The notes: generated from the sequence alone by a model not told the origin. Counted from the stretch's first letter, positions 16,955 through 26,739 are shown. The stretch: DNA of 64,000 nucleotides from Catalinimonas alkaloidigena (GCF_029504655.1 NZ_JAQFIL010000001.1:377001-441000), one strand, 5' to 3'. A program made the numbers and translations.

Positions 16955-19688
16955 TATCTTCAGAAATTGGTAAGGTGAGCGTAAATGTTGTGCCTTTTCC
17001 GAGTTGGCTACCTACTTTCACTTTGCCATTGAGGGCTTCAGTCTGGGTTTTTACCAAATGGAGTCCTAAGCCTTTACCTTGTACATGATGATGAAAGCGC
17101 TTATACAAGCCAAATACTTTTCCTTTATTTTTTAACAGGTCTATACCCAGGCCATTATCACTGACTTCAATGATGATATGACTGTTTGTTCTTTTTGTAT
17201 GAATTTTGATCTCAGGAACACGGTCAGAGGCTTTATATTTTATGGCATTGGAGAGTAGGTTATGAAAAATACTTTGCAGATAGCTTTTGACAGTATAAAT
17301 CCTGCTGACTTCAAACGAAGCTGATATTTGTGCGTCCGTAGCTTTTATGGATGATGCGATTAATACTTTTACATTGTCCAGCACATCTTCAAAATTGACC
17401 CATTCACGCTGAGCACTTAGCGATTTCTGATACTCTAAAATTTGATTGAGGTCCTGGATGATTTCATCCATTTTCTCAGCCGTCATACGTATGCGATGTA
17501 TTGCCTGCACACATATTGGATTATTTATTTCATTTTCATCAACAACCTCTAAGAGGCCGAGTAAAGTAGCCACCGGGCTTCTGAGGTTATGAGAAGTAAT
17601 ATAACCAAACTGTTGTAACTGCTCATTCTGTTGTATCAGCTCTTTGTTCAGAGCCTTTTCCTGTTGCTCCCGCTGCAAACGAAGCGTGATATCTCTCATG
17701 ATTATGGTAAGATATTTTTGAGTTCCTACTTCTACCTGTGATACAGAAGCTTCAATAGGAAACTCTTTACCCATATTGTTCATCCCGAAAACCGCCTGGT
17801 CATCCTCCATTATCCGGTTTGAGTTCTCGGAGTTCATTGTATAGGAGTGGTAAAAATTTTGGAAGCGAGCAGGAATAAGTACCGAGAGTGGTTTGCCAAT
17901 AACCTGCTGAGCTGTATAACCAAACATCTTTTCGGCTGACTTATTGAATATCAAAATTTGCTGCTCCTCATTGGTAGTGATGATAGCGTCCATTGCTGAG
18001 TCAATAATTCCCTCCAGGCGTTGCTGCAGTTCCAGGATTTTGTTCTCATGAGCTTTTCTCTCACTGATGTTTCTGAAGTGTCCACCAAAGAACTCCCGGT
18101 CACCATATTTAAGGTAATTAGTGCTAATCTCTACCGGTATTTCCTCCCCTTCTCCGTTACGATGGATAGACTCAAAATTTAAGGATTTTTCTCTCTTGAT
18201 GTTTTCCCAGTGTAAATGGCATCTTTCTGTAGTGAAAGTAGGATCCCATTCCGGTAGGCTCATGCCGAGTAGTTTTTCTTCTGGTAGGCCATAATGCCTG
18301 CAGGCGGCCTCGTTGACATATACAAAGCGGAAGTTGTTATGGGGGTCAATCCAATAGATAGGATCGTCAGTGTGGTCTATCAGATACTTAAAAAAGCGGT
18401 TACTTTCTTCTGCCTTTTTCATCTCAGTGATATCCTGCAAAACCCCGACAATTCGCAATGCTTTTCCTTCCGCATTACGTTTTATTATTTTGGCACTGCT
18501 CATCACCCATTTGTACTGACCGGAAGCTTCTGTTATACGGTACTGCTCCTGGTAGGAAGATGTGTTTCCTTCTTCATGCAGTCTTAGCTTTTCTAAAACT
18601 GAAGGTAAGTCGTCGGGATGAATCCGTTTGGTAAAATCACGAAGTCTGGTTTCATGGTTTTCACGATTCAGGCCCGTAATACTGAGGTACCGGTCATCGC
18701 AAAGTAAGGTGTCGTTTACCAGATCACGCTCCCATGTTCCCAGGTCGGCAGCCCAGAGCGCAAGTTCAAGTTGCTTTTTTTGTTCTTCTAATTGCTTTTG
18801 CGCCTGTTGCAAAGGTGTAATATCCACCGTGATGACCGATATGCCATCGGTAGTTGGGTAAGCGTTGACCTCATAGGTACGGTTTTCATATTCGGTACCG
18901 AACTGCTGAATGTATTTATCAGATTGGCCGGTTTGCATTACTTTTTTGTAAAACTGGTCAATCGGGGAGCCTTGCAGGTGGGGATACAACTCATACATAC
19001 TTTTTCCTACTGCTTCTTCCGCTGGAATATTACTAAATGCTTCACTGGCTTTGTTCCAGTGTGTAAAGCAAAACGAAGTATCCAGGGCAAAGAAGATATC
19101 TGAAATACTCTCGGCAAGGTCTTTATATTTTTGCTGATTGTACTGAATCCTTTCGTACGAGAGCCTTTGTATTTCATCTTTGGCAGCTGACAACTGTTCA
19201 TTGAGAAGTGTCAGTTCCTCATTGGCAGCTTGTAATTCTTCGTTTGCGGCATGCAGTTCCTCATTGGAAGCACTAAGCTCCTCATTTGTTGCAGAGAGCT
19301 CTTCGTTTACTTCAGCCCATTGTCTTCCAGTGGGGAGCAATACTATTTTGGGGATGTATTTAATCAATACATAGGCGGTCCCGATAGATGCAAGGGCTGT
19401 AACTATGCGTACAACTGAATCAATATGGTAAATGGGGTACCAGATATTTACAACATCAAACACATGTGTAAGCCCACAACCGAATATAAATATGGCGAAA
19501 AGGATCCCCATCCAACTGTAAACAAAGTCTTTTCGCCTGTAAAAAATGTAAAAAAGAGAGAAAGGAATGATCATATAGGCTAAGGCGATAATTCCGTCGG
19601 AAAGGGCATGGGACCAGAGGATATAAGGCTCCCAGAAGTAACAATGCCCATGAGGCATAAAATCAGCCACCGTTGATTGATCTTGCAT
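16944..19688 (-). CDS. Multi-PAS histidine kinase with an ethylene-receptor-like membrane domain
   Basis: The 914-aa protein opens with three transmembrane helices that match the ethylene-binding domain of ETR1 and SynEtr1 (MPHGHCYFWEP, LSDGIIALAYMIIP, GCGLTH). Asp31, Tyr38, Ile41, Pro42, Ile68, Cys71 and His75 fall at the same spacing as ETR1 Asp25, Tyr32, Ile35, Pro36, Ile62, Cys65 and His69. Cys and His are the copper ligands. Then come a heptad coiled coil (127-165), four PAS domains (about 185-290, 305-420, 430-545, 560-680), HisKA with His700 (SHNLRSP) and HATPase with N-box Asn814, DNGLG (844-848) and GKGLGLHL (871-878). No receiver domain is fused and no response regulator is adjacent. 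Ethylene or another small ligand is inferred, not shown. Confidence 0.93.
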   Translation of the reverse strand: MQDQSTVADFMPHGHCYFWEPYILWSHALSDGIIALAYMIIPFSLFYIFYRRKDFVYSWMGILFAIFIFGCGLTHVFDVVNIWYPIYHIDSVVRIVTALASIGTAYVLIKYIPKIVLLPTGRQWAEVNEELSATNEELSASNEELHAANEELQAANEELTLLNEQLSAAKDEIQRLSYERIQYNQQKYKDLAESISDIFFALDTSFCFTHWNKASEAFSNIPAEEAVGKSMYELYPHLQGSPIDQFYKKVMQTGQSDKYIQQFGTEYENRTYEVNAYPTTDGISVITVDITPLQQAQKQLEEQKKQLELALWAADLGTWERDLVNDTLLCDDRYLSITGLNRENHETRLRDFTKRIHPDDLPSVLEKLRLHEEGNTSSYQEQYRITEASGQYKWVMSSAKIIKRNAEGKALRIVGVLQDITEMKKAEESNRFFKYLIDHTDDPIYWIDPHNNFRFVYVNEAACRHYGLPEEKLLGMSLPEWDPTFTTERCHLHWENIKREKSLNFESIHRNGEGEEIPVEISTNYLKYGDREFFGGHFRNISERKAHENKILELQQRLEGIIDSAMDAIITTNEEQQILIFNKSAEKMFGYTAQQVIGKPLSVLIPARFQNFYHSYTMNSENSNRIMEDDQAVFGMNNMGKEFPIEASVSQVEVGTQKYLTIIMRDITLRLQREQQEKALNKELIQQNEQLQQFGYITSHNLRSPVATLLGLLEVVDENEINNPICVQAIHRIRMTAEKMDEIIQDLNQILEYQKSLSAQREWVNFEDVLDNVKVLIASSIKATDAQISASFEVSRIYTVKSYLQSIFHNLLSNAIKYKASDRVPEIKIHTKRTNSHIIIEVSDNGLGIDLLKNKGKVFGLYKRFHHHVQGKGLGLHLVKTQTEALNGKVKVGSQLGKGTTFTLTLPISEDKEG
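19212..19316 (-). repeat. Five 21-bp tandem repeats coding a coiled coil
   Basis: Units at 19212-19232, 19233-19253, 19254-19274, 19275-19295 and 19296-19316 are diverged copies of one 21-bp unit. On the minus strand they encode seven-residue units of the form N-E-E-L-x-A-x. They form the signalling coiled coil between the membrane domain and the first PAS. Confidence 0.8.
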
Positions 19689-20239
19689 ACTGGAATGATG
19701 TTATTAGAGAATATACCTTGTTGATATTAAGTCGGATACTCTCTGATATTATAGGTGTTGACACTTATTGAATCTTTAAGCAATTATTGTTCTTTGTACG
19801 TATTATTTCATATTCTGTTTTACATAGCCTTACGAATCAGAAGCTTTACAAGGATTCCATTTTTGTAAAGCAAATTTTTTTAAAAAGGTTAAACTTACTA
19901 CAAGATAAAGTTATTTCAATCCCATTTATTTGCCCGGGAAAACTAAGTACTCACTTTGTCCACCCACGGGTACGCATTGACCATTAACGGACAAAATTAT
20001 TTTACAGTATGGGGCAAAACAACATTTTGAGGGTATGGTGCTGTAGTTGTTTTTTTAAGACATATACAATACACACACGAAAAGAACTCATCTGGAAAAA
20101 TGCGTGGAAGGGGAACGGCCTGCTGCCAGCTTACAGGCTACCAAAGCTGATCAGGCCAATCCGGCAGACTGCCTGCACAATAAGCAAAAAAGGGTAGATA
20201 TATTGTTTCTTAGCCGGTGGTCAACAGCTTTTTTAGCAA
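19689..20239. other. Intergenic region upstream of the ethylene-receptor-like kinase
   Basis: About 550 bp hold no convincing gene. Short frames at 19787 and 20009 have no signal sequence, family similarity or plausible start context. The region must carry the kinase promoter; no clear consensus was found. Confidence 0.45.
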
Positions 20240-20279
20240 AATAGTCGGCTGAAAGCTCTGAACACTTTCAGGGACTATT
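20240..20279 (-). terminator. Terminator-like stem at the end of the RND operon
   Basis: Nested inverted repeats AATAGTC (20240-20246) with GACTATT (20273-20279), and CTGAAAG (20249-20255) with CTTTCAG (20265-20271), form a long stem. It spans the stop codon of the outer-membrane factor gene. On the minus strand the stem is followed by TTTTG, a short T-tract. Confidence 0.5.
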
Positions 20280-21744
20280 CCATAAATTCCTCAGCCTCAT
20301 AAAGTTGAGGGGCACTTTCCCAGTTGCCACCAGATGCCAGGCTAAGGTTAATCATGCTTTGGTAGAGTTGTCCTACAATGACTACAGCATCTACCTGATT
20401 GAGGAGTGCAGTACGCTCAGCATCTACTACTTCCAGGTAAGAGACCAGGCCAGCTTCATAACGTTGGCGCGCAAGGTCCAAAGTCCTGGTGGCTGCTGCC
20501 ACTGTTTGTTGCTGTCTCCGGTACTGGTTATTGAGGTAATAGATGTTGGCTAACTCATTTTCAACTTCTTCAAAAGCTGATAATACCGACTGCTGATACA
20601 GCTCGGCTACCTCCTGATAGCGGGCATATGCTGCTTCAACCAACGCTTTATTTCTACCATAATTGAACACAGGCTGAAGCAAACCTCCGCCGATCGTCCA
20701 GGCAAAACTCTGTGGCGTAAGAATGTTTTCAAAAGACCTGCCCTGAAACCCAGCTTGAGCAGACAAAGTAATATTAGGGTAGAGGTTTGCTTTCGCAATT
20801 CCGATACGGGCGTTTTCTGCCTCCATACTCTTAAGCGCAATCCACACATCAGGCCTTCTGGTCAGTACTTCAGAGGGTATTTGTGAAGGAATAATAGGAG
20901 GCAATGAATCTAGCGGAGTGTCAGGCAAAGAGAAGTTTGAAGGTTCTCTGCCGGTCAGTACCGCCAGTGAATTTTCCAGTCGTGCCCGCTGGTTGATCAA
21001 CGTCCACCGCTGGGCCTGGGCAGTGCGGAGCTGTGTTTCAGCTCTTGCAGGGTCCAGCGCATCGGAGGCTCCCGCTTCATAATTTAAGTTGGCGATTTGT
21101 AAAGAGCGCTCCCTTAGGCGAATTGTGGAATCATAGAGGGCGATTTGTGTATCCAGCTGACGAATACTGATATACTGAGAAGCAGCCTGGGCTCTTAGTA
21201 TAGAAAGCAGGTTGTAATATTCCAACAAAGCTATTTCTGACTCAACAATTGAAGCTTCGTAATTATTTCTCAAGGCCCCCCACAGGTCAAGCTGGTAGCT
21301 GGCCAATCCTAAAAATGAATAATTGGTGAATTTGTTGGACTGGAAGCTTTGTACCGCATTTTCTGAAACTACCGTACGGGAGGTATTGATTTCTGTCCGC
21401 ACTTCCGGCAGAAGGGGGGAGCGCTCAACTCTGGTCAATATATCAGCCTGCTCAAAACTTTGCAGCGCAGCCTGCAGGTTATTATTGTTCAGCGAGACCT
21501 GCCTGATGATGTTGTCCAAAGTACTATCCTCAAAATACTTCCACCAGATAGTATCTATAGTGATGGAAGAGAGGGAGTCAGCAAATGCTTTATATTTAAA
21601 GTCATCATAAATTTGCTGATCGGGCTTTTGAAAAACCGGAGCCAGATTGCAGGAGCCAATGCCGGCAATCAGTAAGATCAATAATACGTCTAGAAGCTTT
21701 TTTTTTACGCTGCTCAAATCAGGCAAGGTTAAGTTTTTCTTCAT
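20275..21744 (-). CDS. RND efflux outer-membrane lipoprotein (TolC/NodT family)
   Basis: The 489-aa protein has a lipoprotein signal ending GIGSC and the start of NodT-type channels (NLAPVFQKPDQQIYDDFKYK). Two repeats of the outer-membrane efflux domain are visible (NNLQAALQSFEQADILTRVE and NARIGIAKANLYPNITLSAQ) with the closing YEAGLVSYLEVVDAERT. It forms the outer-membrane duct for the tripartite pump. It is the last gene of the operon, and its start overlaps the transporter stop by 26 bp, implying coupled translation. Confidence 0.93.
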   Translation of the reverse strand: MKKNLTLPDLSSVKKKLLDVLLILLIAGIGSCNLAPVFQKPDQQIYDDFKYKAFADSLSSITIDTIWWKYFEDSTLDNIIRQVSLNNNNLQAALQSFEQADILTRVERSPLLPEVRTEINTSRTVVSENAVQSFQSNKFTNYSFLGLASYQLDLWGALRNNYEASIVESEIALLEYYNLLSILRAQAASQYISIRQLDTQIALYDSTIRLRERSLQIANLNYEAGASDALDPARAETQLRTAQAQRWTLINQRARLENSLAVLTGREPSNFSLPDTPLDSLPPIIPSQIPSEVLTRRPDVWIALKSMEAENARIGIAKANLYPNITLSAQAGFQGRSFENILTPQSFAWTIGGGLLQPVFNYGRNKALVEAAYARYQEVAELYQQSVLSAFEEVENELANIYYLNNQYRRQQQTVAAATRTLDLARQRYEAGLVSYLEVVDAERTALLNQVDAVVIVGQLYQSMINLSLASGGNWESAPQLYEAEEFME

Positions 21745-24700
21745 TCAAAGATTTTTCCAGTTCGTTGGCTACTGCATTGGGACTGGATGTGCCTCGGGCA
21801 ATTAGCTTGTACATGGCAGGCACAGTATAGATGGTAAAAACAGAAGATACCAGTACGCCGAATAATATGGCTATTCCGATCACCAATCTTGTTTCACTAC
21901 CTGCGCCGAAAGATATGATTAACGGAAGAGACCCCATAATCGTAGTGAGACCGGTCATCACAATAGGGCGTAGGCGCATCACTGATGCATCAATAATGGC
22001 GCTATCAAAGCTTTGGCCGCGATCCCGTAGCTGGTTGATGAATTCTACGATCAATATACCGTTTTTGGTGGCAAGGCCTACCAGCATAATCATCCCGATC
22101 TGGCTGTAAATATTAATGGATTGACTGAATATCCAAAGGCCCAGCAAGGCACCCAGCAGAGCAAAAGGAACAGTCAGAATCAGTACAAAAGGGTGTACAA
22201 AGCTTTCAAACTGAGCTGCCAGCACCAGGTATACTACTATCAGTGCCAGTATAAAAATAAAGATGACAGACTCACTGGAATCTTTATAATCAAGCGATTC
22301 GCCCTTGTAGCCGATGGAAACTTCTTCGGGTAGTTGTTCTACAGCTACTGCATCCAGATAGTCCAGTGCCTGTCCCAGCGTATAGCCATTGGCCAGGTTA
22401 GCCTCAATGGTGATGGCACGCATGCGGTTGTAACGGTTCAGGCTACCAGAGTCAGCAAACTCATCCAGACTTACCAGGTTAGACAATGGAATCAGATTGC
22501 CGGTACGTTCGGAGCGCACGAAGATATTCTTCAGGTCATACAACATCCTTTTCTGCTCAAAGTCAGATTCAACGATCACATCATATTCTTCCCCCCCTTT
22601 GATAAAGGTAGTCACCAGGCGAGAGCCTAATAGCGTCTCCAGCGTCCGCCCTATGTTGATGATAGAAACCCCCAGTTCAGCGGCTCTGGTTTTATCAATG
22701 TTGACCTTCAGTTGAGGTTTGGTTTCTTTGTAGTCATAGTCAATATCTGCCAGCCCGGGGTAGTCTTCTATTTCGTTAAGTAGCATGTCTCGCCATTCGG
22801 CAATCTCCTGATAGGTATCACCGCTCAGCACATACTGCACCGGTTTTCCGGAGCCGGAGCTCAGTCCCTGGCGCATGATGACTGAGATTTGTAGTCCGGT
22901 GAGATCAGAGAGTCTTTCCCTTACCTCATCCATTATCTCCCAGGCAGACCGTCTTTGGGAAAAGTCTGACAGCACGATGATTACCCTGCCATCATTGAAA
23001 GACTGTACAGTTGACCCAAAGCTTCCGGGCGTTCTTACCAGTATGGTCCCTGCTTCGCCAGTCTCTTCGTTCAGGTACATCAGCCTCTCCTCAATTTCAT
23101 CCATATAGGATTTGGTGTAGGAATAGGTAGAACCTTCGGGGGCCAATGCGCTCAGGAAGAAAACCCCACGATCTTCTTTGGGAATGAATTCTTTAGGCAC
23201 GATCATGAATAATCCTACTGAGCCAGCCAGGAAGAGCAGAATGATGATCACACTTATGTAAGGCTTAATGATAAAACGCTCCAGGCTGGAACGATAACCT
23301 TTTTGCAGATACCTGACGGCTCTGTCTACCGCATGAGTAAGCATATTGCCCCTTTTTGTTTTGTGCTTCAGCATCTTGGAACACAGCATGGGTGATAATG
23401 AAAGTGCTACCAGGGTAGAGAAAAATACGGCAGCAGCCATGGCAATGGCGAATTCAGTAAATAGCTTGCCAATATCGCCTGCCAGAAAGGTGATAGGAAT
23501 AAAAACTGCAAGAAGCACCAATGAGGTAGCGATTACTGCAAACCCAACCTCTCTTGCTCCCTGATAGGCAGCGAGTAGAGGTTTCCCTCCCTTTTCTAAT
23601 CGTGTGTAAATGTTCTCCAGTACTACGATGGCATCATCTACCACCAGGCCGATAGCCAGTACCAAAGCCAGGAGGGTAAGTAAGTTTAAGGAATAGCCGA
23701 AAATCAATAGCACAATGCAGGTGCCTACCAGGGAAACCGGTACGGTTACAGCAGGAATAATGGTAGCTCTTATATCTCCTAAAAAGATATATATGACAAA
23801 TATTACCAGGATGATGGCAATGCCCAGCGTTTTATACACTTCTGAAATAGCCTCTGAAATAAATACTGAGCGGTCATAGCTATTGCTGATAGACATATGC
23901 TCAGGTAAAGTAGGCTTGATTTTTTCTACCTCCTTCTGTACGGCATTGGCGATATCCAATGTATTGGACTTAGACTGCTTGATGATTCCCAGCCCAACCC
24001 TCATTACGCCATTACCGGTATAACTCATTCTATGTTCCTCTGGCCCCAGCTGTACACGCGCTACTTCTTCCAGTTGAATATGGTGGCCATTTGCGTCTCT
24101 TTTGATTATGAGCTTATTAAAATCTTCTACCTCCTCAAATTCACGGTTCAGGCGCACAGTAAACTGGCGGTCCAATGACTCCAGAGAACCGGCTGGTAGT
24201 TCTACATTCTCGCTGCGTAGTGCATCTTCCACATCGGTTACTGTAAGCTGACGGGCTGCCAGCGCCTCCCTGTCAAGCCATATCCTCATGGCATAGCGCG
24301 ATCCGCCTGAGATTCTGATTCTGGCTACACCGGGCAGGACGGAAAAGCGGTCTACCAGGTAGCGGTCGGCATAATCGGTAAGTTCCAGCATGCCCATTTC
24401 GGTGCTGGTAAGGTTCAGATACAATACGGCATCTGAGCCGGCGTCTACCTTATTGATTTCTGGTGGGTCAGCTTCTTCCGGCAGGTTGTCCAGCAGGTTG
24501 GAGACGGCTTCCCTTACATCATTTGCCGCTGCGTCAATATCCCGGTTCAGGTCAAATTCTATGGTAACCTCAGAGCGACCGTCTACACTACTGGAATTAA
24601 TCAGCTTGATTGCCTCCACCTCGCTTACGCGTTGCTCCACCAACTGGGTAATGCGGGTTTCAACCACAGCAGCGGAAGCGCCCAGATAATTAGTCTCAAC

Positions 24701-24838
24701 TGATACGATGGGTGGTTCAATGTCGGGATACTCCCGAACTACCAGCCGGGTGTAGCAAACCAGACCAAAAGCCAATATCAATAAACTTAAGACCGCAGCA
24801 AATACAGGTCTTTTGACAGAAATATCAGATAGTTTCAT
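21719..24838 (-). CDS. RND multidrug efflux transporter, inner-membrane permease (AcrB/HAE1 family)
   Basis: The 1039-aa length and the N-terminal MKLSDISVKRPVFAAVLSLL are typical of HAE1 pumps. The proton-relay residues are visible: the Asp pair in GLVVDDAIVVLENI (TM4) and the Lys in GLATKNGILIVEF (TM10). The large periplasmic loops carry porter-domain motifs (NYLGASAAVVETRI, SYDRSVFISEAI, GSRLVTTFIKGGEEYDVIVE). It pumps drugs, bile-salt-like or toxic compounds out using the proton gradient. It lies 12 nt after the adaptor gene and overlaps the outer-membrane gene. The substrate is unknown. Confidence 0.96.
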   Translation of the reverse strand: MKLSDISVKRPVFAAVLSLLILAFGLVCYTRLVVREYPDIEPPIVSVETNYLGASAAVVETRITQLVEQRVSEVEAIKLINSSSVDGRSEVTIEFDLNRDIDAAANDVREAVSNLLDNLPEEADPPEINKVDAGSDAVLYLNLTSTEMGMLELTDYADRYLVDRFSVLPGVARIRISGGSRYAMRIWLDREALAARQLTVTDVEDALRSENVELPAGSLESLDRQFTVRLNREFEEVEDFNKLIIKRDANGHHIQLEEVARVQLGPEEHRMSYTGNGVMRVGLGIIKQSKSNTLDIANAVQKEVEKIKPTLPEHMSISNSYDRSVFISEAISEVYKTLGIAIILVIFVIYIFLGDIRATIIPAVTVPVSLVGTCIVLLIFGYSLNLLTLLALVLAIGLVVDDAIVVLENIYTRLEKGGKPLLAAYQGAREVGFAVIATSLVLLAVFIPITFLAGDIGKLFTEFAIAMAAAVFFSTLVALSLSPMLCSKMLKHKTKRGNMLTHAVDRAVRYLQKGYRSSLERFIIKPYISVIIILLFLAGSVGLFMIVPKEFIPKEDRGVFFLSALAPEGSTYSYTKSYMDEIEERLMYLNEETGEAGTILVRTPGSFGSTVQSFNDGRVIIVLSDFSQRRSAWEIMDEVRERLSDLTGLQISVIMRQGLSSGSGKPVQYVLSGDTYQEIAEWRDMLLNEIEDYPGLADIDYDYKETKPQLKVNIDKTRAAELGVSIINIGRTLETLLGSRLVTTFIKGGEEYDVIVESDFEQKRMLYDLKNIFVRSERTGNLIPLSNLVSLDEFADSGSLNRYNRMRAITIEANLANGYTLGQALDYLDAVAVEQLPEEVSIGYKGESLDYKDSSESVIFIFILALIVVYLVLAAQFESFVHPFVLILTVPFALLGALLGLWIFSQSINIYSQIGMIMLVGLATKNGILIVEFINQLRDRGQSFDSAIIDASVMRLRPIVMTGLTTIMGSLPLIISFGAGSETRLVIGIAILFGVLVSSVFTIYTVPAMYKLIARGTSSPNAVANELEKSLNEEKLNLA

Positions 24839-24850
24839 AGGAATATGGGC

Positions 24851-25960
24851 TTATTGAGACAACTGGCTTTCTAGGTCAATAATTTCTGTAGGTTCAGTAG
24901 GCTGTTCAAATACTCCATCTATTTGTACGCTTACCCCATCATCTAGATCCTGCAGGCCGGAGGTAGCTACCGAATCACCGAGGGTAAGCCCTGAGACCAC
25001 TTCCACATAGCCGGGCTTTCTTCTTCCCAGCCTGATTTCGGTTCTTTGTACAAAGTCTTTGCTTACCTTATAGACGAATTGCCTTTCTCCGGTTTGTAAT
25101 ACTGATCTCTCCGGAATAGAAGGAGAAGTCCCTCTTTCCAGTGCCATTTCTACATATAGCAGCATGCCTGGCTTAAGCAATTGTCTTTCATTCGGAATCT
25201 CGGCTCTCACACGGATTGCTCTTGAGCTGGGATCTACCCGGGTATCTATTTCGGTCACCTTACCTTTAAACACTTGCTCCGGATAGGCCTGTGAAATGGC
25301 ACTTATTTCCATGCCCGAGCTGATCTGCCCCAGGTAAATTTCCGGTACTGTAAAGTCTACACGCATGGTGCTCAGGTCGTCAATGGTGGTGATGACGTTT
25401 TGGGGAGATACCAGTGAACCCGCGCTGATATTGCGCAAACCCAGCACCCCGTCAAAGGGTGCTCTGATAATTCTGTCTGATATTTGAGCTTGAAACTGAA
25501 GGATTTGTTGTTCAGCTACCTGCTTTTGCGTGTTTCTGGCATCCAGGGCAGACACAGCCGCTGCTCCGCTTTTAACCAGTCCGGTAAGGCGTTCAATCTC
25601 TCTTTCCTGTTCTTTAAGATTGGCTTTGGCGGCACTGAGCTGCGCGCTTTCTTCAGCATAACGGAGCACCACGATGACGTCTCCTTTCTTGACCAGCTGC
25701 CCGTCCCTGAAATTAATTTTTTCAACTACTTCAGTAACATTAGGCGTAATTTCGGCAGACTCATAAGCGAAAGTAGAACCTACAGCCTCTACAAAGTCTG
25801 CAAACTCAGTGGCTGTAACTTCGGCTATTTTTATGGGAAGAATATTTTCCTTGCTAAGTGAATCTGCTTTTTTCTCCTTATGCATAAGAGAGGGGAAAAT
25901 CAGAAGTGATAACAGTCCTAAAACTATAACACTTATCCCAATAAAAAGCCATTTTTTCAT
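24851..25960 (-). CDS. RND efflux periplasmic adaptor (membrane fusion protein)
   Basis: The 369-aa protein has an N-terminal membrane anchor (WLFIGISVIVLGLLSLLIF). The lipoyl-like half motifs flank a coiled-coil hairpin: NFRDGQLVKKGDVIVVL, then EEQEREIERLTGLVKSG-type helices, then RAPFDGVLGLRNISAGSLV. The beta-barrel part follows (VDFTVPEIYLGQI, GKVTEIDTRVDPSSRAIRVRAE). It is the first gene of the three-gene pump operon and joins the permease to the outer-membrane channel. Confidence 0.94.
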   Translation of the reverse strand: MKKWLFIGISVIVLGLLSLLIFPSLMHKEKKADSLSKENILPIKIAEVTATEFADFVEAVGSTFAYESAEITPNVTEVVEKINFRDGQLVKKGDVIVVLRYAEESAQLSAAKANLKEQEREIERLTGLVKSGAAAVSALDARNTQKQVAEQQILQFQAQISDRIIRAPFDGVLGLRNISAGSLVSPQNVITTIDDLSTMRVDFTVPEIYLGQISSGMEISAISQAYPEQVFKGKVTEIDTRVDPSSRAIRVRAEIPNERQLLKPGMLLYVEMALERGTSPSIPERSVLQTGERQFVYKVSKDFVQRTEIRLGRRKPGYVEVVSGLTLGDSVATSGLQDLDDGVSVQIDGVFEQPTEPTEIIDLESQLSQ

Positions 25961-26024
25961 GATATATAATTAATTCCGGATTCGTAAAATTGTTTATGGT
26001 AAAGAAAAATAAGTTAAACTTTTC

Positions 26025-26045
26025 TTTTGCAATGCCAGTGCAAAA
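26025..26045. promoter_or_regulatory. Inverted repeat upstream of the efflux operon
   Basis: TTTTGCA (26025-26031) and TGCAAAA (26039-26045) are perfect 7-bp arms around a 7-nt spacer. It lies 65-85 bp before the adaptor start, a plausible operator position. Confidence 0.4.
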
Positions 26046-26100
26046 TATGGTATTAAAATAAAACCAATCTCTGTGCTTACATAAACTGATAGTTTTTTTG

Positions 26101-26114
26101 TCTGTCCTGACAGA
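26101..26114. promoter_or_regulatory. Palindrome TCTGTCCTGACAGA, possible repressor site
   Basis: Perfect 6-bp arms flank a 2-bp centre. It lies about 140 bp upstream of the efflux adaptor start. The size and form fit a TetR-type operator, but no TetR gene is adjacent. Confidence 0.35.
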
Positions 26115-26598
26115 TTTTTGGCATTAAATCACCTGTTTTATGAATTTTAAACTTATAAGTAATATTACTAAAATATACCCTTATTGGTCTAAAATTCGCA
26201 AAGGTTAGTCTAAAACTTAAACAATGCTGTAATAAAGTACAGGTTTCGCGCCCAATCTCTTATGCAAAGTGGAGAAACCAGGCTTCGTATTTCCAACTGT
26301 CTGTATGTATTAAGTAGAGATCTTTCTTTTCTCAAATTTTATACTCAGACTTTGTTTTAGTCTTATAAGCAATGGAGATGTGGTAAAGGAGCCTACCGGT
26401 CCGGGACCTGACCTAAGTATTATTACGACGTATTTATAAGAAGCGCATAAAAACCTGATAAAGAATATTATCGATACTTTATGATTTACAGAATAAGCTG
26501 TCAAATGACTTGCTACTTTCGCAGATCTTTGATAATCTGGATTTTACTGGCGACCAACAGCAGTGCTGGCATGAGGTTGATTTATCATTGGTCGGAAA

Positions 26599-26612
26599 AC
26601 TGACTAGTCAGT
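26599..26612. promoter_or_regulatory. Perfect 14-bp palindrome ACTGACTAGTCAGT
   Basis: The sequence is fully self-complementary and resembles TetR-family operators. It lies about 640 bp from the pump and on the 3' side of osmC, so its target is unclear. It could be the leftover control site of a lost regulator gene. Confidence 0.35.
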
Positions 26613-26687
26613 AAAGGATTCAATTTCTCTGACAATCATACTCCCAAAACTAAAGAAGATAAAAAGTACAATTAGCTTTTTTTGATA

Positions 26688-26729
26688 GCCATTAAAAAGC
26701 CCCTGAATGTCATAAGTCATTCAGGGGCT
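26688..26729 (-). terminator. Strong rho-independent terminator after the OsmC gene
   Basis: AGCCCCTGAATG (26698-26709) and CATTCAGGGGCT (26718-26729) are perfect 12-bp arms with an 8-nt loop. On the minus strand the stem is followed by TTTTTAATGG, so it ends transcription of the OsmC gene, whose stop is at 26740. Confidence 0.85.
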
Positions 26730-26739
26730 CACACTGATA

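Larger units (their letters stand above)
25961..26687. other. 727-bp intergenic region upstream of the efflux operon, with several inverted repeats
   Basis: No gene was found. The region contains three short palindromes, listed separately, and otherwise AT-rich sequence. A local regulator gene, which often accompanies such pumps, is absent. Confidence 0.5.

Noticed and set aside
19212..19316. Tandem repeat as a possible mobile or satellite element
   Set aside because: The repeats are in frame and encode coiled-coil heptads inside the kinase.
19787..20197. Short frames in the gap before the efflux operon
   Set aside because: No start context, signal sequence or similarity; composition looks non-coding.
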